The translations under genes were made by a program, and so were the position numbers. 64,000 bases of DNA from Nonomuraea spiralis (GTDB lineage Bacteria > Actinomycetota > Actinomycetes > Streptosporangiales > Streptosporangiaceae), in assembly GCF_014648435.1 (NCBI RefSeq), contig NZ_BMRC01000025.1, positions 62,001-126,000 of the forward strand, written 5' to 3'. Positions 36,892-46,180 of this stretch are shown one piece after another (the stretch's first letter is position 1; every line of letters starts with the position of its first letter). Below the pieces are notes generated by a model that did not search any database, was not told the DNA's origin, and worked only from the letters and a program-made list of their open reading frames with translations.

Positions 36892-38061
36892 ATGACCAGG
36901 ATTCTCCGTACCGCCGCTTGCCTGCTCGCCGCCGCCGCCATGACCGTGAACGCGTCGCCGGCGGTGGCCGACGACCACGCCGACGACCACGCCGGGGTTC
37001 AGCGGGTGCTTGACCAGGCCGTCGCCCGCGACGGCCTGCCCGGCATCCTCGCCGACGTCCGTGACAGCCGCGGGACGTGGTTCGGCACGGCGGGCGTGGC
37101 CGACACCGCGACAGGACGCGCACGCCGGCAGCAGGACCGGTTCCGCGTCGGCAGCATCACCAAGACGTTCACCTCGGCCGTGGTGCTGAAGCTCGCGGCC
37201 GAGGGCCGGTTGAGTCTGGACGACACCGTGGACAAGTGGCTTCCCGGCGTCGTACGCGGCAACGGCCACGACGGCAGCAGGATCACCATCAGGCGGCTGC
37301 TCAACGGGACCAGCGGGATCTTCGCCTACACCCTGGACCAGACGATGATCACCAACTACGCCACGCCCGCCTTCATGGATCACCGTTTCGACGTCGTCCG
37401 TCCCGAGAAACTGGTGAAGATCGCCATGACCCACCCGCCGTCCTTCGCCCCCGGCACGGCCTGGGGCTACTCCAACACCAACTACGTGCTCGCCGGAATG
37501 ATCATCGAGAAGGTCACCGGCAGGTCGTACGCGGAGGAGGTCGCACGGCGGATCACCCGCCCGCTCGGCATGACCGCGACCTACGTGCCGGGCGACGAGG
37601 CGAAGCTGCGCGGACCGCACGCACGGCACTACACGAAACTCCAGGTGACCGGGCCCGACGCCAAGGTCCACGACACCACCGACATGAACGCCTCCTGGGC
37701 CTGGGCGGCGGGCGGCATGGTCTCCACCACCGGTGACCTGCACACCTTCTACCGGGCCCTGCTGAGCGGCCGGTTGTTGCCGCCCGCTCAGCAGAAGGAG
37801 ATGTTCACCACCGTCTCGACCGAGGGCGTGCCCTGGATCGACAACACCGCCTACGGCCTCGGCGTCTTCTCCCAGAAGCTGTCCTGCGGGGTGACGGCCT
37901 GGGGCAACGGCGGCTTCATCCACGGCTCCTGGACGTACGCGATGGGCACCCGGGACGGCAAGCGCATGCTCGTCACCAACGTCAACGGCGACTGGGCCAA
38001 CCCGATCAGCATCTTCGCCAAGGAACTGGAGGCGGAGCTGTGCCCGCCCGGCTCCCGGTGA
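36892..38061 (+). CDS. Secreted class C beta-lactamase-fold serine hydrolase
   Basis: A 389-residue paralogue of the previous protein with a Sec signal peptide (to about Ala26). The active-site motifs are SxxK at Ser88-Lys91 (VGSITKTF), YSN at 193-195 (WGYSNTN) and a late HG in GNGGFIHG. This is the D-alanyl-D-alanine carboxypeptidase / class C beta-lactamase fold, acting outside the cell. The pair looks like a tandem duplication with one copy losing export. Confidence 0.88.
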   Translation: MTRILRTAACLLAAAAMTVNASPAVADDHADDHAGVQRVLDQAVARDGLPGILADVRDSRGTWFGTAGVADTATGRARRQQDRFRVGSITKTFTSAVVLKLAAEGRLSLDDTVDKWLPGVVRGNGHDGSRITIRRLLNGTSGIFAYTLDQTMITNYATPAFMDHRFDVVRPEKLVKIAMTHPPSFAPGTAWGYSNTNYVLAGMIIEKVTGRSYAEEVARRITRPLGMTATYVPGDEAKLRGPHARHYTKLQVTGPDAKVHDTTDMNASWAWAAGGMVSTTGDLHTFYRALLSGRLLPPAQQKEMFTTVSTEGVPWIDNTAYGLGVFSQKLSCGVTAWGNGGFIHGSWTYAMGTRDGKRMLVTNVNGDWANPISIFAKELEAELCPPGSR

Positions 38062-38098
38062 ACGCGACCTGACGGCCTCGCCCGCCATCCGATGGCCG

Positions 38099-38118
38099 AG
38101 GTAGAAGAACTTCTACCT
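38099..38118. promoter_or_regulatory. 20-bp inverted repeat upstream of the 38175 operon
   Basis: AGGTAGAAGAACTTCTACCT has perfect nine-base arms around AA. Low G+C and no following T-tract make an operator more likely than a terminator. It is 57 bases upstream of the first gene. Confidence 0.5.
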
Positions 38119-38174
38119 GTGATCGGTAAGCAGCCCCATCGTCAGCCCGCAAGGCAACTAAGATCATCGAAGCC

Positions 38175-38915
38175 ATGGATGCATCACTGGAAATCGTGAA
38201 GGTCAAGCGGCAACTTCGGCGGATGCGGGTATGCCTGATCAGCGCTGCGGTCCTCACGGGGGCCATCCTGGCCGGCAACGGGGAAGCCGTCGCACAGGGC
38301 GGTGGCAAGGCCACGTTCGACGAGATCGAGGTCCAGCGGATCAACGTGGTGGAGCCGGACGGCAAACCACGCATGGTCCTGAGCAACAAGGACAGGTCGC
38401 CCGGCGCCGTCGTGAACGGCGTCGACCTGGGCAACGCCGGCACGCGGCCGGGCATGACCTTCTACAACGGCGAAGGGGACGAGGCCGGCGGCCTGGGCAC
38501 CGACAACGGCGTCAACGCCGGCAAACCGTGGGCGGTCGGCCAACTCTCCTTCGACCAGTACAAGCAGGACCAGACCCTCGTTCTCCGGTACATGGAACAA
38601 GAAGGCGTACGAGGCGTCGGCCTGGCCGTCGACGACCGGCCCGAGACGCCCCTGCCGGAGTCCTTCGAGGAGTACAGGAAGATCGAGCAGATGCCCCCTG
38701 GCCCGGAGCGGGATCAGGCGATGGCGGCGTACCGGAAGAAGTACCCGAGCCCGCAGCGGGTCTTCATCGGCAAGAACCCGGACAAGTCATCGGCCGTGAC
38801 GCTCGCCGACGGCAAGGGGGCACCGCGCATCGTGATGCGCGTTGATCAGGACGGGAATCCCCGGATCCAGTTCCTGAACGCCGCGGGCAAGGTCACCCGG
38901 ACGATCAAGGGCTGA
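38175..38915 (+). CDS. Membrane-anchored hypothetical protein of a histidine-kinase operon
   Basis: A 246-residue protein with one N-terminal hydrophobic segment (about 17-40, MRVCLISAAVLTGAILAG) and an extracellular domain containing repeated beta-strand motifs (INVVEPDGKPRMVLSNKDR and IVMRVDQDGNPRIQFLNAAG). These look like two halves of one repeated fold. The family is unknown to me. It shares one base with the kinase gene (TGATG) and may act as a sensor or partner of the two-component pair. Confidence 0.7.
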   Translation: MDASLEIVKVKRQLRRMRVCLISAAVLTGAILAGNGEAVAQGGGKATFDEIEVQRINVVEPDGKPRMVLSNKDRSPGAVVNGVDLGNAGTRPGMTFYNGEGDEAGGLGTDNGVNAGKPWAVGQLSFDQYKQDQTLVLRYMEQEGVRGVGLAVDDRPETPLPESFEEYRKIEQMPPGPERDQAMAAYRKKYPSPQRVFIGKNPDKSSAVTLADGKGAPRIVMRVDQDGNPRIQFLNAAGKVTRTIKG

Positions 38916-40087
38916 TGAAGAACGGCACCACGCTGTGGCAGGCGATCACGGGGAACCCGCTCCGGTTCCTCGGGTCGTCGTGGCCATGGCGGGCGCTCGC
39001 CTACCTGGTGACCAGCCTGCCCGCCGGCGGCGCGGCGGTCGCGGTGACCGTGTTCGGGCAGCGGACCGCACTGGTGGTGGCGATGATCACGTTGCTGGTG
39101 GTCGTCGCCGTGCTGAGCGGTCCGATCGCCTCCTTGGAACGGTGGCGGTTGAGGCTGATCGATCCGGTGGCGCTCCCCGCGCCGAAGCCGAGAACGACGA
39201 TCTCCTTCGCGAACCCGGCCGCCCGGCGTGAGATCGGCTACGCGCTGCTGTGGGCGACGATCCTGCCCGTGGTCAACGGCCTGGTCATCGCGCTGGCGGC
39301 GTTGACGGTCAGCTCCTACGCCTCGCCCCTCCCGTCCGGTGTGTTTCCGGCCATCGTGGTGGTGCCGGCCGGGGCGGCCGGTTGCGCGTACCTGTTCGCG
39401 GTGGTGGCTGCGGCGCAAGGGGCACTGGCACGAAGTCTGCTCGCCGCGCCCCTCGCCGAGCGGGTGATCGAACTGACCCGGTCACGGGCCCGGCTGGTGG
39501 ACGCCTTCGAGGCCGAACGGCGGCGTATCGAACGGGATCTGCACGACGGCACCCAGCACCAGCTCACCGCCGTGCTCATGCAACTCGGCCTGGCCCAGCT
39601 GGACGTACGGGAAGACCCGGAACGTACGGCGAAGGCCATCGGCCTCGCCTACGGCCACACGCAGGCCGCGCTGGACGAACTGCGCCGCGTCATCAGGGGC
39701 ATCCACCCCGCCGTGCTCACCGACCGGGGGCTCGGGCTCGCCGTCACCGACCTGGCCCGCCACTGCCCCATCCCGGTGACTCTGGATCTCGATCTTCCCC
39801 GCCGGCCGCCTGCCGGGGTGGAGGCGGCGGCCTACTTCTGCATCTCGGAAAGCCTGACCAACGGGATCAAACACAGCAAGGCACAGAACATCATGATCAC
39901 AGCGAGACTGTCGGACCGGCTTCTCGTCCTGGAGGTGCGCGACGACGGCATCGGCGGAGCCGACGCCACGAAGGGAAGTGGGATCAACGGACTGGCCGAC
40001 CGGATCGGCGTGCTGGAGGGAACCCTCACGCTGAGCAGCCCGCTGGGAGGACCCACGGCGATCCGGGTGGAGCTGCCATGCGGTTGA
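38915..40087 (+). CDS. Sensor histidine kinase, HisKA_3 / NarL-type
   Basis: A 390-residue kinase with four transmembrane spans in two pairs (about 27-72 and 108-165). The phosphoacceptor is His210 in RIERDLHDGTQHQL, typical of HisKA_3 kinases, followed by a HATPase domain with an N-box (SESLTNGIKHS) and a GSGINGLADR G-box. It should pass phosphate to the response regulator encoded next, which it overlaps by ten bases. The signal is unknown. Confidence 0.93.
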   Translation: MKNGTTLWQAITGNPLRFLGSSWPWRALAYLVTSLPAGGAAVAVTVFGQRTALVVAMITLLVVVAVLSGPIASLERWRLRLIDPVALPAPKPRTTISFANPAARREIGYALLWATILPVVNGLVIALAALTVSSYASPLPSGVFPAIVVVPAGAAGCAYLFAVVAAAQGALARSLLAAPLAERVIELTRSRARLVDAFEAERRRIERDLHDGTQHQLTAVLMQLGLAQLDVREDPERTAKAIGLAYGHTQAALDELRRVIRGIHPAVLTDRGLGLAVTDLARHCPIPVTLDLDLPRRPPAGVEAAAYFCISESLTNGIKHSKAQNIMITARLSDRLLVLEVRDDGIGGADATKGSGINGLADRIGVLEGTLTLSSPLGGPTAIRVELPCG

Positions 40088-40725
40088 TGATCGCGGAGGA
40101 TTCGGTGCTCCTGAGGGAGGGGCTGACCGGCATCTTCACCCGGTTCGGCGGCGAGGTGCTCGCCGCCGTCGGCAGCTCCGACGAACTGCTGCACGCCGTC
40201 GCCCGCGACCTGCCCGACGTCGTCGTGGTGGACGTACGCATGCCGCCGGGCTTCCACGACGAGGGGCTGCGGGCCGCCATCCGGCTGCGGGGCGAACATC
40301 CCCGGCTCGGCATCCTCGTCCTGTCGCAGGTCGTCGAGCCGGCCGCGGCCGGGGAACTGCTGGAGGCCGGCACACGCGGCATCGGCTACCTGCTGAAGGA
40401 CCGGATCGGCGCGATCAGCCAGTTCGTGGCGGCGGTACGCGAGGTCGCCGCCGGAGGCACGGTCATCGACCCCGACGTCGTCCACCACCTGATGGTCCAC
40501 CACCGCGCGCACGACCCCCTGGACGCGCTCTCGCCCCGCGAACGCGAGGTCCTCGCACTGGTCGCCGAAGGCCGGTCGAACAGCGCGATCGCCCAACGCC
40601 TGTACGTGTCGGAGGCCGCCGTGGCCAAGCACGTCACCAGCGTCTACACCAAGCTGAATCTCGGCCCGGACGCCGACGACCATCGCAGGGTGCTCGCCGC
40701 ACTGACGTTCCTCCGCTCACGCTGA
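40078..40725 (+). CDS. Response regulator, NarL/LuxR type
   Basis: A 215-residue regulator. The receiver domain carries the phospho-acceptor Asp52 (VVVVDVRMPP) and Lys in YLLKDRIG. The C-terminal LuxR helix-turn-helix is LSPREREVLALVAEGRSNSA then LYVSEAAVAKHV. It is the partner of the overlapping kinase gene. Regulon unknown; the inverted repeat at 38099 could be part of it. Confidence 0.94.
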   Translation: MRLMIAEDSVLLREGLTGIFTRFGGEVLAAVGSSDELLHAVARDLPDVVVVDVRMPPGFHDEGLRAAIRLRGEHPRLGILVLSQVVEPAAAGELLEAGTRGIGYLLKDRIGAISQFVAAVREVAAGGTVIDPDVVHHLMVHHRAHDPLDALSPREREVLALVAEGRSNSAIAQRLYVSEAAVAKHVTSVYTKLNLGPDADDHRRVLAALTFLRSR

Positions 40726-40797
40726 CCCCGGATCCGGGCATGACCGACACCGTCCGGCCTCGCGCGAGCACCGCATCCGCCGCCGACGCGGAGAGAG

Positions 40798-40830
40798 CCC
40801 GGGCCCTTCGTGGTTCAAGAAGGGCCCGGG
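40798..40830. terminator. Bidirectional hairpin terminator between convergent genes
   Basis: CCCGGGCCCTTC and GAAGGGCCCGGG form a perfect 12-bp stem with a nine-base loop. It lies between the stops of the response regulator and the secreted protein gene. No T-tract follows. Confidence 0.8.
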
Positions 40831-40849
40831 GGCGGTGCTGGGTGCCCGT

Positions 40850-41440
40850 TCAGGCGGACGGGGTCGGCCTTACGTAGCTGACCTCGACGTTCAGGTAGGT
40901 CCCGACGCCGTAGTCATGGCCGCGGATGGCCAGGAGGTTGCAGCTTTCCATGCCTCTGACGGGAAGGACCACGTTGATCGCGCCCGCGACGCAGCCGCCG
41001 CTCTTTACGGCCTGAACGAGGCGGCCGTTGAAGTAGACCCTCGCGTCGTTGTCGATCGTTCCCTGAATGCGGATTTGTCGTGCGCCGCGCGGGATGTGCA
41101 CCCAGTGGCGTACCAGGATGTCGGTGTTCACCGCCCAGGGCGTCTTGACGTTGGCGGCCTTGTTCCAGGAGCAGATGCCGTTGGTGGTGCCGAAGCCCTC
41201 CTGCCCGCTCGACCAGCCGCTGTCGTCGAAGTTCCGTGCGTAGAAGAGCGGGGCGTCGGACGCCGGCGGCACCTGGAGGTATTTCCAGTCGGTGCTGTTG
41301 TAGCCGAGTACGGTGACGACGCTCTGACGTGCCCCGGTCGGGGATGCTGAGGCCGATGCCGGAGCGTACAGGGCCGCGGTGGCCAGCAGCGAGCCCGCCG
41401 CCAGGCCGATGAGAAGGAAACGCAACAGTTTCTTGAACAT
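40850..41440 (-). CDS. Secreted beta-sandwich (galactose-binding-like) protein
   Basis: A 196-residue preprotein starting MFKKLLRFLLIGLAAGSLLA with a signal peptide cut near Ala-Ser-Ala. The mature part has beta-rich segments (YARNFDDSGWSSGQEGFG, IPRGARQIRIQGTIDNDARV, YFNGRLVQAV) typical of jelly-roll carbohydrate-binding modules, and four cysteines. It has no catalytic motif. GGAGGAAG precedes the ATG. It may bind sugars at the cell surface. Confidence 0.7.
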   Translation of the reverse strand: MFKKLLRFLLIGLAAGSLLATAALYAPASASASPTGARQSVVTVLGYNSTDWKYLQVPPASDAPLFYARNFDDSGWSSGQEGFGTTNGICSWNKAANVKTPWAVNTDILVRHWVHIPRGARQIRIQGTIDNDARVYFNGRLVQAVKSGGCVAGAINVVLPVRGMESCNLLAIRGHDYGVGTYLNVEVSYVRPTPSA

Positions 41441-41689
41441 GGCGATCTTCCTCCGTCGGTTGTGCGAAATGTCGATCCCGTCGACGCCGAAACGGACATG
41501 TCCATTCATGTCGCGATTCAGTCGCCAAACATCCCGGCCGGAATGCGGTAAATACCAATCAGGATGTTATCGCGCGCAATGAGATTAGGCGATGGCAAAG
41601 AATGACCAGAGGGAGGGCTAAGCGCTTTTATAACAAGGGGGAATTTTCCGGAAATTCCGATTATGGGTGCTCTCTCATTCGGAGCCGAG

Positions 41690-41990
41690 GAACGTCGGTC
41701 CAGCTGCAGCTTGAAGAGATCCACCTGGTAAATGTCGCGTGGATAGTCCGGCTCCTCGTCGTTCTCCAGTCGCCTGTGCTGGATCCGTACAGCCCAGGTG
41801 GCGTCTCGCCGGCCCACATGTGATGCCACATCGGTTGTGCCGGGGAAGGTTCGCCAGTCCACAGTTCGAGCCGGATGCAGGCGGCGATGTTCACGTGCTT
41901 GTCGAAGACCACCGCGTTGCGTCCTGCTCGCGCCCAGCCGTCGAGCCCGGACGGCGACCACTCCTCACCCCAAGGAGCAAGGCAGCGGTG
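41690..41990 (-). pseudogene. Frameshifted remnant of an unknown protein gene
   Basis: On this strand a frame gives EEWSPSGLDGWARAGRNAVV and FDKHVNIAACIRLELWTGEP, and another frame continues with LENDEEPDYPRDIYQVDLFK. Together they read like one protein broken by a frameshift. No clear start or stop remains. The rest of the 680-bp gap (41441-42120) holds no gene I recognise. Confidence 0.35.
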
Positions 41991-42089
41991 ACACTGTCAG
42001 ATGTCTCGACCGACGTGGGCCGGGCCGGCGTCCGGGGCGCCGTACGGGTTCGGGTGGTCGTGTTGTCGTGGATCTTGGCCCTTCATTTG

Positions 42090-42102
42090 TGAGCAATGCT
42101 CA
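42090..42102. promoter_or_regulatory. Operator-like palindrome overlapping the GH5 promoter
   Basis: TGAGCAATGCTCA is a perfect inverted repeat of the kind bound by TetR-family proteins in actinomycetes. A possible -10 box TATGGT follows at 42105-42110, placing transcription start near the ATG at 42121, so the message may be leaderless. Confidence 0.5.
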
Positions 42103-42120
42103 TGTATGGTCGCCGACACT

Positions 42121-44535
42121 ATGAGGAACCGCTGGTTGTCGCCGATCGCCGTCGTGGTGCTGGCCGCCGTCATCGTGCTGGGGGCGGTGTTCGACCCGTC
42201 GGGGCTGGCGGCGCCGTACACATGGACCGGTGCCGATCTGCTGCCCGTCGCCGGGCTCTGGCAGGTGGCCGCGCCGGCCGTGTACGTGCCGCTGCTCCTG
42301 ACGGGCGTCGGAGTGCTGACGTGGGCGGTCGCGCGCGGACGTGCCCCGCTGCGTACGGCGCTGCTGGTGTGGGGCGCGGTCGTGTGGTCGGCGATGGCGG
42401 CGAAGCTGGTGATGTCGCTGGCGATGACCTTCGGTGACGTGGTCTACCTCGCGTGGTCGACCGGCTTCACCGGCGTCAAGGCGGCGATCTTCGGCCTGCC
42501 GGTGCCGGCCGCCACGTGGCTCGCCCAAGTCCTGCGCCGCCGCTTCGCCCCGCCTCCTCCGGCCACGGCCGACCCGTCCTCCCCAGGGCCGGATGCCGGA
42601 CCCGCCACCGACTCGGGGCCGGGGTGGGCGGCGGCGGGAGCGGCCGTGGTCCTGGCCGCGTCGGTCGGCGGGGTGTGGTGGGGCGGCTCACCCATCGGGT
42701 ACGCCATCGGCGACTCCCCGCTGGCCCCGGCGCCCGAGGCGGGACCGCTGGGCTGCCTGGCCGCGGTCACCCTGCTGGGCGTACTGACGTGGGCACTGAA
42801 CCGCCGGCTCGGTGGCGCCACCTCGCCGCGGGCCGTCGTGGCCGGGCTCTCCGCGCTGGGAGCGGCCGCGACGCTTGGCTTGGTGGAGGTGGCCATCGGG
42901 ATCCCGGGCGACCTGGCGGGCGGCGACCTGTTCTGGGTCCCGGCGATCATGCTTCGCCTCGCCCCCGCGCTCTCCTTCGGCGCCCTCCTCGCCCTGGCGA
43001 CCGCAGTGATCGTCGCCCTCCTGCCCGCCACCCAGCCGGTACGGGGAGCCGCCCTCACCCTGCCGCGTACCCGGATGGCGGCCGTCCTGGCCGTGGCGGT
43101 GCTCGTCCTGCCGCTCCTGCAACCCGGCACCACGACCGCGCAGCCACCGCGTACCAAGGGGCTGACGCTGTCGGCCGACCGCAGGATCGTCGACGCCGAC
43201 GGCAACGAGGTGCTGCTGCGCGGCGTGAACGTCAACCAGCTCGAAGACTACTTCCAGAAGCGTCCGGACAAGGCGGTGACGAGACCGCTCACCGAGGCCG
43301 ACTTCGCCGGCATGGAACGGATGGGTTTCAACGTCGTCCGCCTCGCCCTGTCCTGGTCGGCGCTGGAACCCCGGCCCGGCCAGTACGACCCGGCCTACCT
43401 CGCCAGGATCTCCTGGGCCGTCGAGACCGCGGCCCGGCACGGCATGCGTACGGTCATCGACATGCACCAGGACGCCTGGGGGAAGGGCGTCGACGCCGCC
43501 CCCGGAACCACCTGCCGGAACGGTTCCCCGATGCACGGCTGGGACGGCGCCCCCACCTGGGCCGACCGCTTCGACGGCGCCCCCAAGTGCGAGTTCACCG
43601 GACGTGACATCTCCCCGGCCGTCGCCCGCGCCTTCACCAACCTCTACCAGGACAGGGACGGCATCCAGACCCGCCTGGTCGCCGCCTGGGGCATGCTGGC
43701 CGAGCGGTTCGCGAACGAGCCGATGGTCGCCGGGTACGACCTGCTGAACGAGCCGGGCTTCGGCGAGGCCCCGCCGGTCACCTCCGGCGTCCTGCTCGGC
43801 CGCTACTACGACCGGGCGATCAAGGCCATCAGGGCGGGCGAGAGGCGCGGCTTCCCGCACCTGGTCTTCTTCGAGCCGTCCGTGCTCTGGTCGGGTCTCG
43901 GCTTCGAGGTCCCGGTGCCCAAGGACTTCACCGACGACCGGCTGCTCGTCTTCGCTCCCCACCTCTACAACGAGTCGATCACCATCGACCAGGGCACCGG
44001 CGTCACCGTCACGAGCATCGAGCGCGGCTTCGAGCTGGCGAGCCGGGCGGCGGAGTACTACGGCGCCGGGCTCTGGTCGGGAGAGTGGGGGTGGTTCGGC
44101 GACCCCGCCTCGGCCCCGATCACGAGATACACCGACCAGGAGGATCGGCACCGCGTCGGTGGCGCGTTCTGGGTCTGGAAGCAGTCGTGCGGCGACGCCC
44201 ACGCCGGTGCCGAGGATGAGACCGGCGGCAACCTCATGATCGAGGACTGTGCCACCGGGAAGGACCTGCCCCCGCCCGCCGCGTACGTCGCCGAGCTCTC
44301 GCGCCCCTACCCCCGTTCCGCCCCCGGCCGGCTGACCGGCCTGACGTCGGACCGGGCGAGCCTCACGGCCCGGGGCGAAGGCAGCGGGTGCGGCCTCGAC
44401 GTCTGGTTCCCCGGCGACGCGCAACCAGTCGTCCGTGGCACCGGACTCAGGGACGTCGCCGCCCGGCGGGCGCCGGGCGGCTGGCGCGTCACCGCCTGCG
44501 CCTCGGGCCCCTACAGCCTGACCACCCACGCATGA
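42121..44535 (+). CDS. Membrane-anchored GH5 glycoside hydrolase with multi-span N-terminal domain
   Basis: An 804-residue protein. The first 340 residues form about eight hydrophobic spans with no similarity I recognise. A GH5 domain follows: LLRGVNVNQLEDYF, the acid/base Glu544 in LLNEPGFGE, and nucleophile Glu655 in SGEWGWFGDP. The C-terminus carries a small cysteine-containing domain. GH5 enzymes of this group include endoglycoceramidase-like and cellulase-like activities. The fusion of a polytopic membrane part with a cellulase fold is unusual. The start is the ATG at 42121; an in-frame ATG at 42106 is also possible. No ribosome-binding site is seen. Confidence 0.87.
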   Translation: MRNRWLSPIAVVVLAAVIVLGAVFDPSGLAAPYTWTGADLLPVAGLWQVAAPAVYVPLLLTGVGVLTWAVARGRAPLRTALLVWGAVVWSAMAAKLVMSLAMTFGDVVYLAWSTGFTGVKAAIFGLPVPAATWLAQVLRRRFAPPPPATADPSSPGPDAGPATDSGPGWAAAGAAVVLAASVGGVWWGGSPIGYAIGDSPLAPAPEAGPLGCLAAVTLLGVLTWALNRRLGGATSPRAVVAGLSALGAAATLGLVEVAIGIPGDLAGGDLFWVPAIMLRLAPALSFGALLALATAVIVALLPATQPVRGAALTLPRTRMAAVLAVAVLVLPLLQPGTTTAQPPRTKGLTLSADRRIVDADGNEVLLRGVNVNQLEDYFQKRPDKAVTRPLTEADFAGMERMGFNVVRLALSWSALEPRPGQYDPAYLARISWAVETAARHGMRTVIDMHQDAWGKGVDAAPGTTCRNGSPMHGWDGAPTWADRFDGAPKCEFTGRDISPAVARAFTNLYQDRDGIQTRLVAAWGMLAERFANEPMVAGYDLLNEPGFGEAPPVTSGVLLGRYYDRAIKAIRAGERRGFPHLVFFEPSVLWSGLGFEVPVPKDFTDDRLLVFAPHLYNESITIDQGTGVTVTSIERGFELASRAAEYYGAGLWSGEWGWFGDPASAPITRYTDQEDRHRVGGAFWVWKQSCGDAHAGAEDETGGNLMIEDCATGKDLPPPAAYVAELSRPYPRSAPGRLTGLTSDRASLTARGEGSGCGLDVWFPGDAQPVVRGTGLRDVAARRAPGGWRVTACASGPYSLTTHA

Positions 44536-44556
44536 TCGAGAACGCCCCACGCTCGA

Positions 44557-46128
44557 TCAGATACGTGGGACGCGCAGCCCCGCCGTGAGGATGGTGAACT
44601 CGCTGACACGAAGAAGGCGGGCGATCAGTACGTAAAGACTGGCGCCGACGGCGGTCGCGGCGCAGACGACGGCGAACGAACCGCCCAGCCCCACGCCCAC
44701 AGCCAGGCCGAGCCCCGCGGCGAGGACCGTGGCCACCGACATGCGCCCGTACGAGCTGAGCAGGCGGTGGCCGTCGATGCGGCCGATCCGGCGGCGTAGC
44801 AACTGTGCGACGATCACGAAGCCCAGGGCGTACGCGAGGGCCGTGCATGCGGCGAGGGCGACGACCATGTCCCTGCCCGGGACCAGGCGCGCCGCGACCA
44901 GGCTGAGGACGAGGAGAGCGGCGGAGACCACCACGCTGATCAGCGCGGGCGTGCGCGTGTCGCCGAGGGCGTAGTAGGCGCGCAGCATGATCTGGTAGCC
45001 GGCGAACGGCACCAGCGCCGGTCCGTACGCGGCCAGCACGACGCCGGTGAGGTGGGCCGCGGCGGGAGAGGCGTTCCCGTGCGCGAACAGCAGCACGGCC
45101 AGATGCGGCCCCAGCAGCACGAGCGCGGCGGCCACGGGAACCAGGACCACGCCGGCCAGCCGCAGGCCGTGGGACAGGTCGGCGGTCACCTGGGACAGGT
45201 CCCGCCGGCTTGCCGCCCGGCTCATGCGGGGCAGCATGCCGGTGATCACGGTCACCGCGATGACCGCGTACGGGAGCTGGAACAAGGTGTACGCGTTGGA
45301 GAAGACACCCACCGCCCCCGGCCCGGCCTGCGACACGAGACGGTTGACGACGATCAGCACGACCTGTGCGGCGGTCACCGACACGAGCGTCCATCCGGCC
45401 ATCGCCATGATCCGGCGTACCGCGATGCCTCGCGGGTCGGCGCGCAGCCGCAGCGGGAGGCCCGCCCGGCGGGTGACGACCGCCAGGACGACCATCTGGG
45501 CGCCGACCCCGGCGCTGGTGCCGATCGACAGCAGCAGCATCTGGCCCTGGGGGAGGGTTTCCAGGTGGCCGGTCCCGCCGACCAGCAGGAACATCGCGGC
45601 GGTGGCGGTGACCACCACGTTGTTGGCCACCGGGGCCCACATGGGGGTGGCGAACCGGCCACGGACGTTCAGGATCGCGGCGAGGGTCGCGCTGAGGCCG
45701 TAGAAGAGGATCTGGGGCAGGAAGATCCGGGTGAAGTCGACGACCAGCGCCCGCTGGGCGGAGCCGAACCCGGGGACGGTCAGGTCCACGATGAGCGGGG
45801 CGGCGCTGATCGTCACGATGACGACCGCCGACAGCCCGTAGAACACCAGGGACAGCAACCGCTGGGTGAACAGGTCCTCGTCGACGCCGTCGTCAGCGGT
45901 GACCCGGACCAGCAGTGGGACCAGCACACTCGCCGCCGCGCCGCCCATCACCAGCTCGTAGATGCTGTTGGGGAGGACGTTGGCGGCGGTGTACGCGTCG
46001 AGCAGTCGCGTTCCCAGGCCGAGAGCGGCGACCAGCGCCAGCGTACGGACGAACCCGGTGATCCGTGACACAAGTGTGGCGATCACCATCGTCCGGCCGG
46101 TCCGTGCGGAGCTCGGCTGGTCCGTCAT
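44557..46128 (-). CDS. MurJ/MviN-like lipid II flippase
   Basis: A 523-residue polytopic protein with about 14 spans. It has the MurJ/MviN opening (ATLVSRITGFVRTLALVAAL), ELVMGGAAASVLVPLL and LRAYYALGDTRTP. MurJ moves lipid II across the membrane for peptidoglycan synthesis. GAAGGAGAGGC precedes the ATG at 46128. It is isolated from cell-wall genes, so it may be an extra copy, or may move another lipid-linked substrate. Confidence 0.9.
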   Translation of the reverse strand: MTDQPSSARTGRTMVIATLVSRITGFVRTLALVAALGLGTRLLDAYTAANVLPNSIYELVMGGAAASVLVPLLVRVTADDGVDEDLFTQRLLSLVFYGLSAVVIVTISAAPLIVDLTVPGFGSAQRALVVDFTRIFLPQILFYGLSATLAAILNVRGRFATPMWAPVANNVVVTATAAMFLLVGGTGHLETLPQGQMLLLSIGTSAGVGAQMVVLAVVTRRAGLPLRLRADPRGIAVRRIMAMAGWTLVSVTAAQVVLIVVNRLVSQAGPGAVGVFSNAYTLFQLPYAVIAVTVITGMLPRMSRAASRRDLSQVTADLSHGLRLAGVVLVPVAAALVLLGPHLAVLLFAHGNASPAAAHLTGVVLAAYGPALVPFAGYQIMLRAYYALGDTRTPALISVVVSAALLVLSLVAARLVPGRDMVVALAACTALAYALGFVIVAQLLRRRIGRIDGHRLLSSYGRMSVATVLAAGLGLAVGVGLGGSFAVVCAATAVGASLYVLIARLLRVSEFTILTAGLRVPRI

Positions 46129-46180
46129 GCCTCTCCTTCTTCGCTGATCAACAGGGTAGCCGTGAAGCGGGAGGTCGCGG

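Noticed and set aside
38099..38118. Reading the inverted repeat as a terminator of the upstream hydrolase gene
   Set aside because: Stem is AT-rich with a two-base centre and no T-tract, unlike the GC-rich terminators elsewhere in the window.
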